The notes below the pieces were generated by a model. That model had not been told where the DNA came from. It saw only the letters and a program-made list of their open reading frames with translations, and searched no databases. Made by a program: the position numbers and the translations under genes. 27,239 bases of DNA from Candidatus Saccharimonadota bacterium. Its GTDB lineage: Bacteria > Patescibacteriota > Saccharimonadia > Saccharimonadales > Saccharimonadaceae. Where the stretch lies: the NCBI GenBank assembly GCA_900555425.1, contig UNSM01000004.1:1-27239 (forward strand), written 5' to 3'. Shown piece after piece: positions 15,057-23,107 of the stretch (position 1 is its first letter; every line of letters begins with the position of its first letter).

Positions 15057-18000
15057 ATGACTGAGGGGAAAAGCGAACAATCATCGTCGGCGGCTTTGAA
15101 GCCGTCAGATTTCGTGCATCTTCATAATCACACTTTCCATTCGGTGCTGGACGGATTGACTAAGATTCATGACTTGGTCGATAAGGTCAAGGAGCTCGGA
15201 ATGGAGGCTGCCGCCGTAACTGATCACGGCACGATGAGTGGCATTTTGGACTATTACAAGACCGCCAAAAAAGCGGGAATTAAGCCGATTATCGGAATTG
15301 AAACTTACGTGGCGACTCGTTCTCGATTTGATCGCGATCCAGGTAAAGATAAGCAGCGTTTTCACTTGACCGTGCTAGCGATGAACAACACAGGTTTTCA
15401 TAATCTGATGAAGTTGTCGACGCGCGCTAATCTAGAGGGAATGTATTATAAGCCGCGAATTGACCATGATTTGCTGGAGGAGTTGAATGAGGGATTGATT
15501 GTTCTGAGTGGTTGTGCTAGTGGTGAAATTGGCGTTGCTCTGAAAGAGGATGATTATGATCGCGCTCGTGAGATTGCCAAATGGTATAAGTCAATTTTGG
15601 GCGATCGTTATTATTTGGAGCTGCAGGACCACGGACATCCGAAGTCGAACACGCACTGGGACGTGCAGGCGAAGATTAACGAGGGCTTGATTAAGCTTTC
15701 AAAAGAGCTTGGTATTGAAATGGTGGTGACTTGTGATGGTCACTATTTGACGCACGAATATCAAGACGCGCACGAGATTCTGCTTTGTGTTGGGACGGGC
15801 TCGTATCTCAGTGATGAAAAGCGAATGAGCTTGAAGGATTTTGAGCTTCACTTGACAGATCCGCGCGATATTATCGATCACTGGGGTGAGGAATTTCCTG
15901 AAGTTATTCGTAACACGAAAAAAATAGCCGATCGCTGTGATGTTGAGATTGAGCTTGGGCGAATTCTTATTCCAAAATATCCATTGCCAGACGGCGAGAA
16001 TGAACACTCGTATCTGCTTAGATTGACATATCAAGGTTTGCTGCAGCGTTACAATGGAGCTTCGAAGGAGGAGGCTGAAAAGTTGGATCCTGACGAGATT
16101 ATTCCGAAGCTGTCTGATGAGGTTCGTGAGCGCGCTGAGATGGAGCTTGGCGTGATGGGGAATATGGGCTATGAAGGTTATTTCTTGATCGTCCAGGACT
16201 TTATCAACTGGGGAAAATCTCAAGGAATTGTTTTTGGTCCAGGGCGTGGTAGCGCGGCTGGCTCGATTGTTGCGTATGCGCTGAATATTACAGATCTTGA
16301 TCCGCTGAAATATGGACTACTGTTTGAGCGATTCCTTAATCCTGATCGTATTTCTATGCCCGACATCGACGTCGATATTCAAGATACGCGCCGCGACGAA
16401 GTGATTGAATATTGTGCAAAAAAATACGGCGAAGATCACGTCAGTAATATCGCAACGTTCGGTAAGATGTTTGGTCGTATGGCAGTGCGTGATGTTGCCA
16501 GGGTTTTGGAGGTTCCGTACGCTGAGAGCGACCGCTTGGCGAAGTTAGTTCCGCCGCCAAACCAGGGGCGTCATATTCCGCTATCTGTGAGTATTAAAGA
16601 GGACGCAGACCTTCGGAATGAATATGAAAATAATCCGACTGCGAAGGAAGTTTTGGATTATGCAATTCAGTTGGAGGGGACGATTCGTAGCCACGGCGTT
16701 CATGCCTGTGGCGTGGTGATTGCGCCAGATACGTTGGCTAACTATATTCCGCTTGAAATGGCGCAAAAGGGCGTGGTGGCGACTCAGTTCCCGATGGGCG
16801 AGGTTGAAGAGCTTGGGCTTCTTAAGATGGACTTTTTGGGGCTTTCGAACCTTACGATTATTAATAACGCCATGAGGATTATCCGAAAAGCTTACAAGAA
16901 AGAAATTAATCTTTCGGAACTGCCACTTGATGATAAAAAGACCTACGAGCTGTTTCAGCGCGGCGACACGACTGGCGTATTCCAGTTGGAATCAGCGGGA
17001 ATGAAGCGATATTTGCGCGGACTAAAGCCGACTACGTTTGAAGATATTATTGCTATGGTGGCTCTTTATCGTCCGGGTCCGATGCAGTTTATTGACAGTT
17101 TTATTAGGCGCAAACACGGCGAGGAAGAGATAACTTATTTGCATTCCGGAATGAAAAACTCGCTGAAAAATACTTACGGAATTTTGGTCTATCAGGAGCA
17201 GTTTATGCAGATTTCTAAGGAATGGTGTGGATTTACTGGTGGTCAGGCTGACACATTGCGTAAGGCTGTTGGTAAGAAGAAAATTGACTTGATGAAAAAG
17301 GTCAAGCCTGAATTCGTCGAGGGTGCGGTTAAAGTTGGTGGCGCAACTAAGGAAATTGCGGAAACGTTCTGGACTCAGCTGGAAGAGTTCGCCAACTATT
17401 GTTTCAATAAGTCGCACGCCGCTTGTTATGGTTTGATTGCCTATTGGACGGCTTATTTGAAGGCGCATTATCCGGACGCGTTTATGGCGGCGCTTATGAC
17501 TAGCGACCATGACGACACTGATCGTTTGGCAATTGAAATCACCGAATGTAAGCACATGGGAATTAGCGTGTTGAGTCCTGACGTAAACGAATCGTTCGTT
17601 GAGTTTGCTGTGGTACCGAATGAGAATAAGATTCGTTTCGGAATGTCGGCGGTGAAGGGCGTTGGTGTTGGCGCGGTCGAGGAAGTTCTGCGGGCGCGCG
17701 AAGATGGACCGTTTACGTCGGTTGAGGATTTTGCTAGGCGCGTTTCAACCAGCAAGTTCAACAGAAAAGCCTGGGAGTCGCTTATTAAGTCTGGTGCGTT
17801 TGATGATATGGGCGATCGATCTGATTTGCTTTTCAATCTGGATTCTATTACGTCATTTGCGTCCAAGCTCCAAAAAGAAGCCGCCAGTGGGCAAACCAAT
17901 TTGTTTGGAATGTTGGGTGGCGATGACGCGGCGAGCGTCCAATCGACTCTTCATCTCCAGAAGGCTCCTGTGAAACACGACGATAAAGAGCGCTTGATGT

Positions 18001-18797
18001 GGGAGCGAGAATTGTTGGGGTTGTATATCTCGGCGCATCCGCTTGATAGGTATGAAACGTATTTGAGCGAGCAAACTCAACCGTTGACGCAGCTGGTTCC
18101 GGAATATGACAGTCGAATGATGACGGTCGGGGGAATTATTAGCACCGTTCGTACAATTGTCACAAAAAGCGGTTCGAAAATGGCGTTCGTGGGAATTGAG
18201 GATAAGTTCGGCGAGGGCGAGATAATCGTCTTTCCAAATCTGTATGAGAAAGTTGGCGCTAAGCTGGTTCAGGACGCGGTGATTCGAGTTTCTGGTAAAA
18301 ATTCAGCGCGAGATCGTGACGGAAATTTGGGCAATGAAAGTAAACTAATTGCCGATGATATTATTGCGATTACGGATAACGATATCAATGGCTATGAGTC
18401 GACTGGCCGTAAAATGGATGCGCCAAAAATTAGCTCTGCTGTAAAAAAAGAGCGCCGTGAAGCTTATCGTAATCAGAAAAATGGAGTTTCTCCGAAGTCT
18501 GCCGTAAAGAATGACGCCGCCAAACCGCAGCCAAAAACTCATTCGGCGCCTGTTAATGTTGCGCCAGAAATTCCCGCTTCAAAGTTATTTGTGTATATTA
18601 AAGACCCTAATGACCATTCGCGGTTAGTGAAAATGAAGTCTGTTTGCGGCGAGAATGCTGGCACGACTGACGTGGTTTTGGTATTGGGCGAGAAAGAAAA
18701 ATCAGCCATGCGTCTGCCGTTTAAGGTGGATGCTAATGATAACCTATTAAGCCAATTAAAAAACACTCTGGGTGAAGAGTGTGTAGTTCTAAAGTGA
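15057..18797 (+). CDS. dnaE: DNA polymerase III subunit alpha
   Basis: A 1246-residue replicative polymerase of the DnaE1 type. Order: PHP domain from HLHNHTFHSVLDG (about 21-33) with DHGTMSG and later metal-ligand motifs; polymerase domain with GPGRGSAAGS and the catalytic PDIDVDIQD (435-443); RSHGVHACGVVI; thumb/fingers with ALYRPGPMQFI, GILVYQEQFM and NKSHAACYGLIAYWTAYLKAHYP; helix-hairpin-helix region (KGVGVGAVEEVL); OB-fold VGGIISTVRTIVTKSGSKMAF; a basic linker (about 1115-1170) and a short C-terminal domain. Start: ATG 15057 follows the -10 box at leaderless distance; the TTG nine nt upstream would lie in the promoter. The stop is TGA followed at once by TAG, and the TGA forms part of an inverted repeat shared with convergent gene B. 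Confidence 0.97.
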   Translation: MTEGKSEQSSSAALKPSDFVHLHNHTFHSVLDGLTKIHDLVDKVKELGMEAAAVTDHGTMSGILDYYKTAKKAGIKPIIGIETYVATRSRFDRDPGKDKQRFHLTVLAMNNTGFHNLMKLSTRANLEGMYYKPRIDHDLLEELNEGLIVLSGCASGEIGVALKEDDYDRAREIAKWYKSILGDRYYLELQDHGHPKSNTHWDVQAKINEGLIKLSKELGIEMVVTCDGHYLTHEYQDAHEILLCVGTGSYLSDEKRMSLKDFELHLTDPRDIIDHWGEEFPEVIRNTKKIADRCDVEIELGRILIPKYPLPDGENEHSYLLRLTYQGLLQRYNGASKEEAEKLDPDEIIPKLSDEVRERAEMELGVMGNMGYEGYFLIVQDFINWGKSQGIVFGPGRGSAAGSIVAYALNITDLDPLKYGLLFERFLNPDRISMPDIDVDIQDTRRDEVIEYCAKKYGEDHVSNIATFGKMFGRMAVRDVARVLEVPYAESDRLAKLVPPPNQGRHIPLSVSIKEDADLRNEYENNPTAKEVLDYAIQLEGTIRSHGVHACGVVIAPDTLANYIPLEMAQKGVVATQFPMGEVEELGLLKMDFLGLSNLTIINNAMRIIRKAYKKEINLSELPLDDKKTYELFQRGDTTGVFQLESAGMKRYLRGLKPTTFEDIIAMVALYRPGPMQFIDSFIRRKHGEEEITYLHSGMKNSLKNTYGILVYQEQFMQISKEWCGFTGGQADTLRKAVGKKKIDLMKKVKPEFVEGAVKVGGATKEIAETFWTQLEEFANYCFNKSHAACYGLIAYWTAYLKAHYPDAFMAALMTSDHDDTDRLAIEITECKHMGISVLSPDVNESFVEFAVVPNENKIRFGMSAVKGVGVGAVEEVLRAREDGPFTSVEDFARRVSTSKFNRKAWESLIKSGAFDDMGDRSDLLFNLDSITSFASKLQKEAASGQTNLFGMLGGDDAASVQSTLHLQKAPVKHDDKERLMWERELLGLYISAHPLDRYETYLSEQTQPLTQLVPEYDSRMMTVGGIISTVRTIVTKSGSKMAFVGIEDKFGEGEIIVFPNLYEKVGAKLVQDAVIRVSGKNSARDRDGNLGNESKLIADDIIAITDNDINGYESTGRKMDAPKISSAVKKERREAYRNQKNGVSPKSAVKNDAAKPQPKTHSAPVNVAPEIPASKLFVYIKDPNDHSRLVKMKSVCGENAGTTDVVLVLGEKEKSAMRLPFKVDANDNLLSQLKNTLGEECVVLK

Positions 18798-18868
18798 TAG
18801 TTAGCCCGCTGACAGAGGTCTCAGCCGAGACCAAAAGTCTCAAGGCGAGCTAACTATCTATCAGCGGG
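18796..18868. repeat. Interlocked inverted repeats spanning the dnaE and gene B stop codons
   Basis: Arm b, GATAGTTAGC (18796-18805), pairs with GCTAACTATC (18849-18858), 10 bp. Arm a, CCCGCTGA (18805-18812), pairs with TCAGCGGG (18861-18868), 8 bp. The pairs cross (b, a, b', a'), so they form either a pseudoknot-like fold or two exclusive hairpins. Between them GGTCTC (18817-18822) pairs with GAGACC (18827-18832). The dnaE stop and the gene B stop (18861-18863) both lie in the arms. No strong U-run follows on either strand. Confidence 0.7.
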
Positions 18869-19148
18869 ACTTCTTGCCCCGCAGCTTATTCCTCGCTTCG
18901 GCGCTACGTGCCAATGAGCACGTAGCGAACAGTGTGGCAGTCGCTGTAAAAACTGCCGCTGATATTGACCAGGGCAATATCGGTAGCAGAACTACCATAT
19001 AGGCAGCGAACTCCAGCATAATTGCCGTCGCTGCTATCACAGCCAGGATTGATGGCACGACTCCCGACATCTTGTCGTGGGAGTACAGTGCCCATGTAGC
19101 CAGGTACATGACCGATATAGTCGTGATGATCATAGCAATGTCCATCAT
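18861..19148 (-). CDS. Small three-helix membrane protein, unknown function (gene B)
   Basis: A 95-residue, Ala/Met/Ile/Thr-rich protein with three hydrophobic stretches (about 3-22, 31-54 and 56-80) and a basic tail SAEARNKLRGKKSR that should face the cytoplasm. I do not recognise a family. AGGAG lies seven nt before the ATG at 19148; a nearby ATG at 19153 is followed at once by a stop. It has its own promoter (TTGACT, 17 bp, TATATT) and a folded leader. Codons favour CTG for Leu and C-ending forms, unlike the TTG-rich neighbours. The stop is TGA then TAG, within an inverted repeat overlapping the dnaE stop. Layout matches genes A and C. Confidence 0.7.
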   Translation of the reverse strand: MMDIAMIITTISVMYLATWALYSHDKMSGVVPSILAVIAATAIMLEFAAYMVVLLPILPWSISAAVFTATATLFATCSLARSAEARNKLRGKKSR

Positions 19149-19203
19149 TGCATTTCTCCTTTTGTGCGGGGACTACTTTCTCCGGGGGATTCCAGAGAAA
19201 GCT
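19149..19203 (-). promoter_or_regulatory. Folded 5' leader of gene B
   Basis: The minus-strand RNA should begin near 19203 with AGCUUUCUC. A 10-bp stem pairs 19176-19185 with 19192-19201 around a 6-nt loop, right at the 5' end, followed by UAGUCCCCGC and the ribosome site AAGGAG. The one irregular pair (19183/19194) is C-A on the plus strand and G-U on the minus strand, supporting a minus-strand RNA fold. Confidence 0.6.
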
Positions 19204-19209
19204 CATACA

Positions 19210-19238
19210 AATATAACACATATGCTTAATAAAGTCAA
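19210..19238 (-). promoter_or_regulatory. Promoter of gene B
   Basis: Minus strand: TTGACT (19238-19233), 17 bp spacer, TATATT (19215-19210). Confidence 0.75.
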
Positions 19239-19276
19239 TAATCAGACTTGAGGGATTTATTTATGTGTTGTTGAGA

Positions 19277-19837
19277 TTATTTCATCCTCGGAAAAATCAG
19301 TCCGAACAGTGCAATTCCTGTTGCGACCGACACGTTGAATGATTCTTTTTGACCGAACATTGGGATCTCTACGGTGAAGTCGCAATTGCCCAAAAGCTCC
19401 GGCGTGATTCCGTGGACTTCTTCGCCAAGTAGTAGCGCAAATTTTTCAGGCGGTTGAAATTCTGATAGCATCACGCTGTCTTTTGATTGCTCCAGCGCGA
19501 TGATTGGTAAGTTTTCTGTTCGCTGATTTTCTTTAATCCAATCGTTGATATCTTCATAAAACTCAAACGGCACCAGACTTTCCGCGCCCAAAGCGGTTTT
19601 ATGAATTTGGCTGGTGATTTTTTCGCGAATATGCGGCAGGCGAGGATCTTCAGATCGAATTTCTCCATCGACAAGCGCGCAAGCAGGCGCCTTGCTACAT
19701 AAACTCAATTCTGGATACGGCGTGTAGCCGCTAAGAATAATCTTCTTCACACCAAATCCCTCGGCCGTGCGGAAAATTGCCCCGACATTATGCGTCGAGC
19801 GAATATTGTGGACTAACAGAGTAATTTCTGGATTCAT
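19277..19837 (-). CDS. TrmH/SpoU-family RNA 2'-O-methyltransferase
   Basis: A 186-residue SPOUT (trefoil-knot) methyltransferase that transfers methyl from S-adenosylmethionine to a ribose 2'-OH of tRNA or rRNA. All three SpoU motifs are present: motif 1 HNIRSTHNVGAIFRTAEGFG (10-29) with the catalytic Arg; motif 2 LLLGEEVHGI (135-144); motif 3 IPMFGQKESFNVSVATGIAL (158-177). Length fits a single catalytic domain without an N-terminal L30e-like extension, so the RNA target is uncertain. TGATATAAT (extended -10) ends six nt before the ATG on the minus strand, with no Shine-Dalgarno, so the mRNA is probably leaderless; it diverges from pilB. Confidence 0.93.
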   Translation of the reverse strand: MNPEITLLVHNIRSTHNVGAIFRTAEGFGVKKIILSGYTPYPELSLCSKAPACALVDGEIRSEDPRLPHIREKITSQIHKTALGAESLVPFEFYEDINDWIKENQRTENLPIIALEQSKDSVMLSEFQPPEKFALLLGEEVHGITPELLGNCDFTVEIPMFGQKESFNVSVATGIALFGLIFPRMK

Positions 19838-19843
19838 ATCACT

Positions 19844-19882
19844 ATTATATCACTCGTCAAACCGTAAGCTTTTTGGTATAAT
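19844..19882. promoter_or_regulatory. Divergent extended -10 promoters of the methyltransferase and pilB genes
   Basis: Minus strand: TATAAT at 19849-19844 with TGA before it, six nt before the methyltransferase ATG (19837). Plus strand: TATAAT at 19877-19882 with TGG before it, six nt before the pilB ATG (19889). Both lack clear -35 boxes and Shine-Dalgarno sequences, so both RNAs are predicted leaderless. Confidence 0.65.
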
Positions 19883-19888
19883 TTTCAT

Positions 19889-21511
19889 ATGGACGAAGAT
19901 AAAATTCAGGCGCGACGCCGTGAGCAGGATGAGGAAGCGACTCGTCGTCGAGCGTCAATTTTAGGACTTCAATATCTTGATGGGCGGGAATTTGAAGAGA
20001 CTTTACCTTTACTTAAGGATGTTTTAACGATAGAAGAGATGTATAAAGGTAGGTTGGTCCCGTTAGCCTTTAACGAGGAAGACCAATCTTATCGATTTGG
20101 TGTTACGTCGCAAACTTCTGAATCGTTGATGAAGCGGATGCGAGATCAGTATGTTGAAAATGGCAAGCGAATCTTCTTCTTCTTAATTTCTGGTTCGGCG
20201 TTTCGGTCAATTATGCTTAGGTTTGATCCGCCAAAAAAGGTGATTTACGACAATATTGAAATTGCCAAGGAAGGTGATAGCGATACTCTGGCACAGGTTA
20301 CTCAGACTTTGGCTTCCGTGGGCACAAATGACGTGTTTAATTATTTGATTGACCAAGCGGATTTGTTGGGTGCGTCGGATATTCACATTGAAAATCAGCG
20401 TGAGTCGATTCGAATTCGGATGCGTGTTGATGGAGCCCTACATACGGTGGCGGAACTTAGCAGAGATAGATATCGAGTGATTATGGCGACTTTGGCGTCG
20501 CGTGCGAATATTTCTACCGCTTCCAGAGAGCCTCAGTCTGGGCATATGCAGCAGGAAATTCATAGAGATGGTGCGTCGCATGTGCTGAATTTGCGCGTGG
20601 AAGCCGTGATGACAGTGTATGGTTTGGATCTGGTGCTTCGATTGTTCAATTTCGATGAATCAATGTTGAACTTAGATCTCTTGAATATTTCAAAGAAAGA
20701 GCGCGAGCAAATTGATGAAGTTATTTCTCATCCGCGCGGGATGTTGTTGATGGTTGGTCCGACTGGTTCGGGAAAGTCCACAACGTTATATAGCATTCTT
20801 AACGCTCTTAATACGCCAGACCGAAAGATTATCACATTGGAAGATCCTGTAGAAAATACGATTCCTGGGATTGCTCAGATTCCGATTGATACGACGAATG
20901 GACAGAGGTTTGCTGACGGTTTGCGCAGTGTTTTGCGCCTTGACCCAGATGTGGTGATGGTTGGTGAGATTCGCGACAATGAAACTGCGAAGACTGCGAT
21001 TCAGGCTTCAATTACGGGGCACTTGGTGCTGTCTAGCTTTCACGCCAATTCGACTGCGGCGGCGTTTAGTCGTATGATCGATATGATTGGTCAAAACCCG
21101 ATTTTTAGCTCGGCGGTCCGGCTGGTTATTGCTCAGCGGCTGGTGAGGAGATTGTGGGATGACAGCAAGGAAGAATATGAGCCAGATGAGGCGACTCGTA
21201 AGTGGGTGAAAGAGGTTTTGAAGGATTTGCCAGAGAATGTTGATTGCCCAGATCTTGATACGTTTAAGCTTTGGCGTGCAGTGCCGACGGACGACGTTCC
21301 GTTTGGCTACAAGGGGCGAATTCCAGTAATGGAGCAGTTGGTTGTGAGCGAGAATATTCAGAAGTTCCTGCGCGGCGATGTTGAGGATGTTCACACGGAA
21401 GCAATTGAAAAGGCTGCAAAAGAAGATGGCATGGTGACGCTACTCCAGGCTGGCGTGTTAGCGGCTCTTCGCGGCGAAACTACATTAGAAGAAGTTAATA
21501 GAGTAATATAA
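19889..21511 (+). CDS. pilB: Type IV pilus assembly / type II secretion ATPase
   Basis: A 540-residue GspE/PilB-family hexameric ATPase that powers pilus extension from the cytoplasmic face. N-terminal domain first (about 1-140), then the ATPase with DIHIENQRESIRIRMRVDGALH (164-185), Walker A GPTGSGKSTT (290-299), Asp box ITLEDPVE (315-322), Walker B LRLDPDVVMVGEIRD (349-363) and His box ITGHLVLSSFHAN (375-387). The tetracysteine zinc site common in PilB/GspE after the His box is absent; only one cysteine lies in that stretch. ATG 19889 is six nt past an extended -10 box, so leaderless. Type IV pili are known in Saccharibacteria for twitching and host contact. No other pilus gene is in the window. 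Confidence 0.9.
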   Translation: MDEDKIQARRREQDEEATRRRASILGLQYLDGREFEETLPLLKDVLTIEEMYKGRLVPLAFNEEDQSYRFGVTSQTSESLMKRMRDQYVENGKRIFFFLISGSAFRSIMLRFDPPKKVIYDNIEIAKEGDSDTLAQVTQTLASVGTNDVFNYLIDQADLLGASDIHIENQRESIRIRMRVDGALHTVAELSRDRYRVIMATLASRANISTASREPQSGHMQQEIHRDGASHVLNLRVEAVMTVYGLDLVLRLFNFDESMLNLDLLNISKKEREQIDEVISHPRGMLLMVGPTGSGKSTTLYSILNALNTPDRKIITLEDPVENTIPGIAQIPIDTTNGQRFADGLRSVLRLDPDVVMVGEIRDNETAKTAIQASITGHLVLSSFHANSTAAAFSRMIDMIGQNPIFSSAVRLVIAQRLVRRLWDDSKEEYEPDEATRKWVKEVLKDLPENVDCPDLDTFKLWRAVPTDDVPFGYKGRIPVMEQLVVSENIQKFLRGDVEDVHTEAIEKAAKEDGMVTLLQAGVLAALRGETTLEEVNRVI

Positions 21512-21540
21512 TTGACTTTATAGCCATAAACTGATAAAAT
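21512..21540 (+). promoter_or_regulatory. Promoter of the 21549 gene
   Basis: TTGACT (21512-21517), 17 bp spacer, TAAAAT (21535-21540), eight nt before the ATG at 21549. It begins immediately after the pilB stop. No Shine-Dalgarno; probably leaderless. Confidence 0.7.
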
Positions 21541-21548
21541 ATTAGTTT

Positions 21549-23105
21549 ATGAGCGAAATTCCGGAGCACTCTTATCACGATAGCGAATCTTCAGATTCTG
21601 AGAAAGACTCTGTCTGTGAAATTTTTGATACCGTTATCAATTTCCTTGAATGTATATATGAAGATATGCCCAAAGATTCATCTATGTTTAAGGATTTGGT
21701 TGAGAAATATGAGCCTGTAATTGATATACTTAAGCAGGCTAAGGATGTATATGGTCAGTTTCCCGAGTATTTGGAGATCCGCTACGATTTTGACGAAGTG
21801 AGTTCTCGGTTAAGAGAGGAATTTAATAAGGAATATAAAGCCTCACTCGATGCTTTTATATCTTCATTAGATAAGATTTTTCCCGCTAAAATAGCGGAAG
21901 TTAATGTTCCGAAGTATTGCAATCTTAAAGGATATAAAATTCCTACAGTAAAGAAATTTCAGAAGAATAACAATCTCAGACGAGATGATGCCGATTATGA
22001 ATATATACAACTCACATTAGAGACTAAGAGATCTGTGATTGATGGGATTTATAGAAAAGACAGCACTTCTTCGTCTGTAGAATTTGGATTAAGCCGACCC
22101 GAATACGATCCAGTTCGCGAAAAGACACATCACTTGGTTGAGCTATTGACAAATTTTTCAATGCTTAAGTCTAGGAATGAAAGTGGTGCGCGCATGGAGC
22201 GCATTGAAGCCTTCTTTAATTATGAAAGAGACCTGGAGTGGACTAAAACCATACTCGACTGCGCAGACGAGATGAGAGATCTGGACGAGGAATTGTTAGC
22301 TCGTAAATATACGGAAATTGTATTTGAGGAAAATTGTTCGAATGTGCGAACTCTTGCTAGATCTATAGTGGAAGAAAAAGCGAAGTTAATTTTAGAGGGG
22401 GAGCTGAGGGTTCTTTCTGAAAAATTCACAACTTACAAAGTGGCACCTAAAATCGCCGCTGAATCTTTGAATAAGGCGAAGAAGGAAAAGAGAAAAAGAA
22501 ATAAGCAATCACGCCAGGATAATTGCGAGGTGAGTGATCAGGATGTCCAGGCGGTGGAGGTTAACTTGAAGGTCGGGGGTTATATAAAGCTTAGTCACGA
22601 AACATTTCCGTGGTTAGATGATGAAATGGCTAAGGTTTTATATATTAAGAGAAGCGGTAATGATGTTACGGTAGTAGTCGATGCTCGTACTGAAGCAGCC
22701 AAGAGAATTGAACACAGAATGTCTGGCTATGAGACCAAGAAAAAGCAGAAGAGTATTTTGCCCATTCTTTATAATAAATTAAAATTAGCGGCAGAAATTG
22801 TTGCAACGTCAGATTCTGGATTACGTGATTCTTGGACGACCTTAAGATATCGAGATAAAAATAAGTATCCTTTTAGTATCTTTAGCTGGAAAGCCCAAAC
22901 ATCTGACGCACTAAGGATGTATGTGTCGCACATCGCTATGGATAAGGTGGATGATGAGTCTGTGAGAAAGATACTAGAAGAGAACGGTGTAACTCATTTA
23001 TTAATGCTTTTGGGTGCTTGCGACAAAAATAACCAGGAAGAATTATTGCCAGTATTTACTGGGCGGACTAGGCGCATTGAGGCAGCTGACGGTGCTGGTG
23101 TTTAG
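21549..23105 (+). CDS. Large orphan protein, unknown function
   Basis: A 518-residue, highly charged, mostly helical soluble protein. The N-terminus is acidic and Ser-rich (HDSESSDSEKDS). The central half is rich in Lys/Glu with coiled-coil-like stretches, including a strongly basic linker (about 311-324, KKEKRKRNKQSRQ). A probable beta-containing domain follows (VGGYIKLSHETFPWLDDEMAKV and RSGNDVTVVVDARTEAAKRI). No membrane helix, signal peptide or enzyme motif that I recognise. Codon use differs from neighbours (more AGA, ATA and TTA, lower GC), suggesting accessory or transferred DNA. It has its own promoter, is a single gene, and ends 2 nt from the stop of the convergent malic enzyme gene. 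Confidence 0.75.
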   Translation: MSEIPEHSYHDSESSDSEKDSVCEIFDTVINFLECIYEDMPKDSSMFKDLVEKYEPVIDILKQAKDVYGQFPEYLEIRYDFDEVSSRLREEFNKEYKASLDAFISSLDKIFPAKIAEVNVPKYCNLKGYKIPTVKKFQKNNNLRRDDADYEYIQLTLETKRSVIDGIYRKDSTSSSVEFGLSRPEYDPVREKTHHLVELLTNFSMLKSRNESGARMERIEAFFNYERDLEWTKTILDCADEMRDLDEELLARKYTEIVFEENCSNVRTLARSIVEEKAKLILEGELRVLSEKFTTYKVAPKIAAESLNKAKKEKRKRNKQSRQDNCEVSDQDVQAVEVNLKVGGYIKLSHETFPWLDDEMAKVLYIKRSGNDVTVVVDARTEAAKRIEHRMSGYETKKKQKSILPILYNKLKLAAEIVATSDSGLRDSWTTLRYRDKNKYPFSIFSWKAQTSDALRMYVSHIAMDKVDDESVRKILEENGVTHLLMLLGACDKNNQEELLPVFTGRTRRIEAADGAGV

Positions 23106-23107
23106 GC

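Noticed and set aside
18796..18868. Integron attC-like site next to gene B
   Set aside because: The GTTAGC/GCTAAC arms resemble attC core sites but are in the opposite order (attC begins with ...CTAAC and ends with GTTAG...), and no cassette array or integrase is seen.
18904..19221. 105-residue minus-strand reading frame overlapping gene B
   Set aside because: Its start lies at the gene B promoter, it has no ribosome site, and its composition (many Cys, Gly, His) is that of an out-of-frame shadow.
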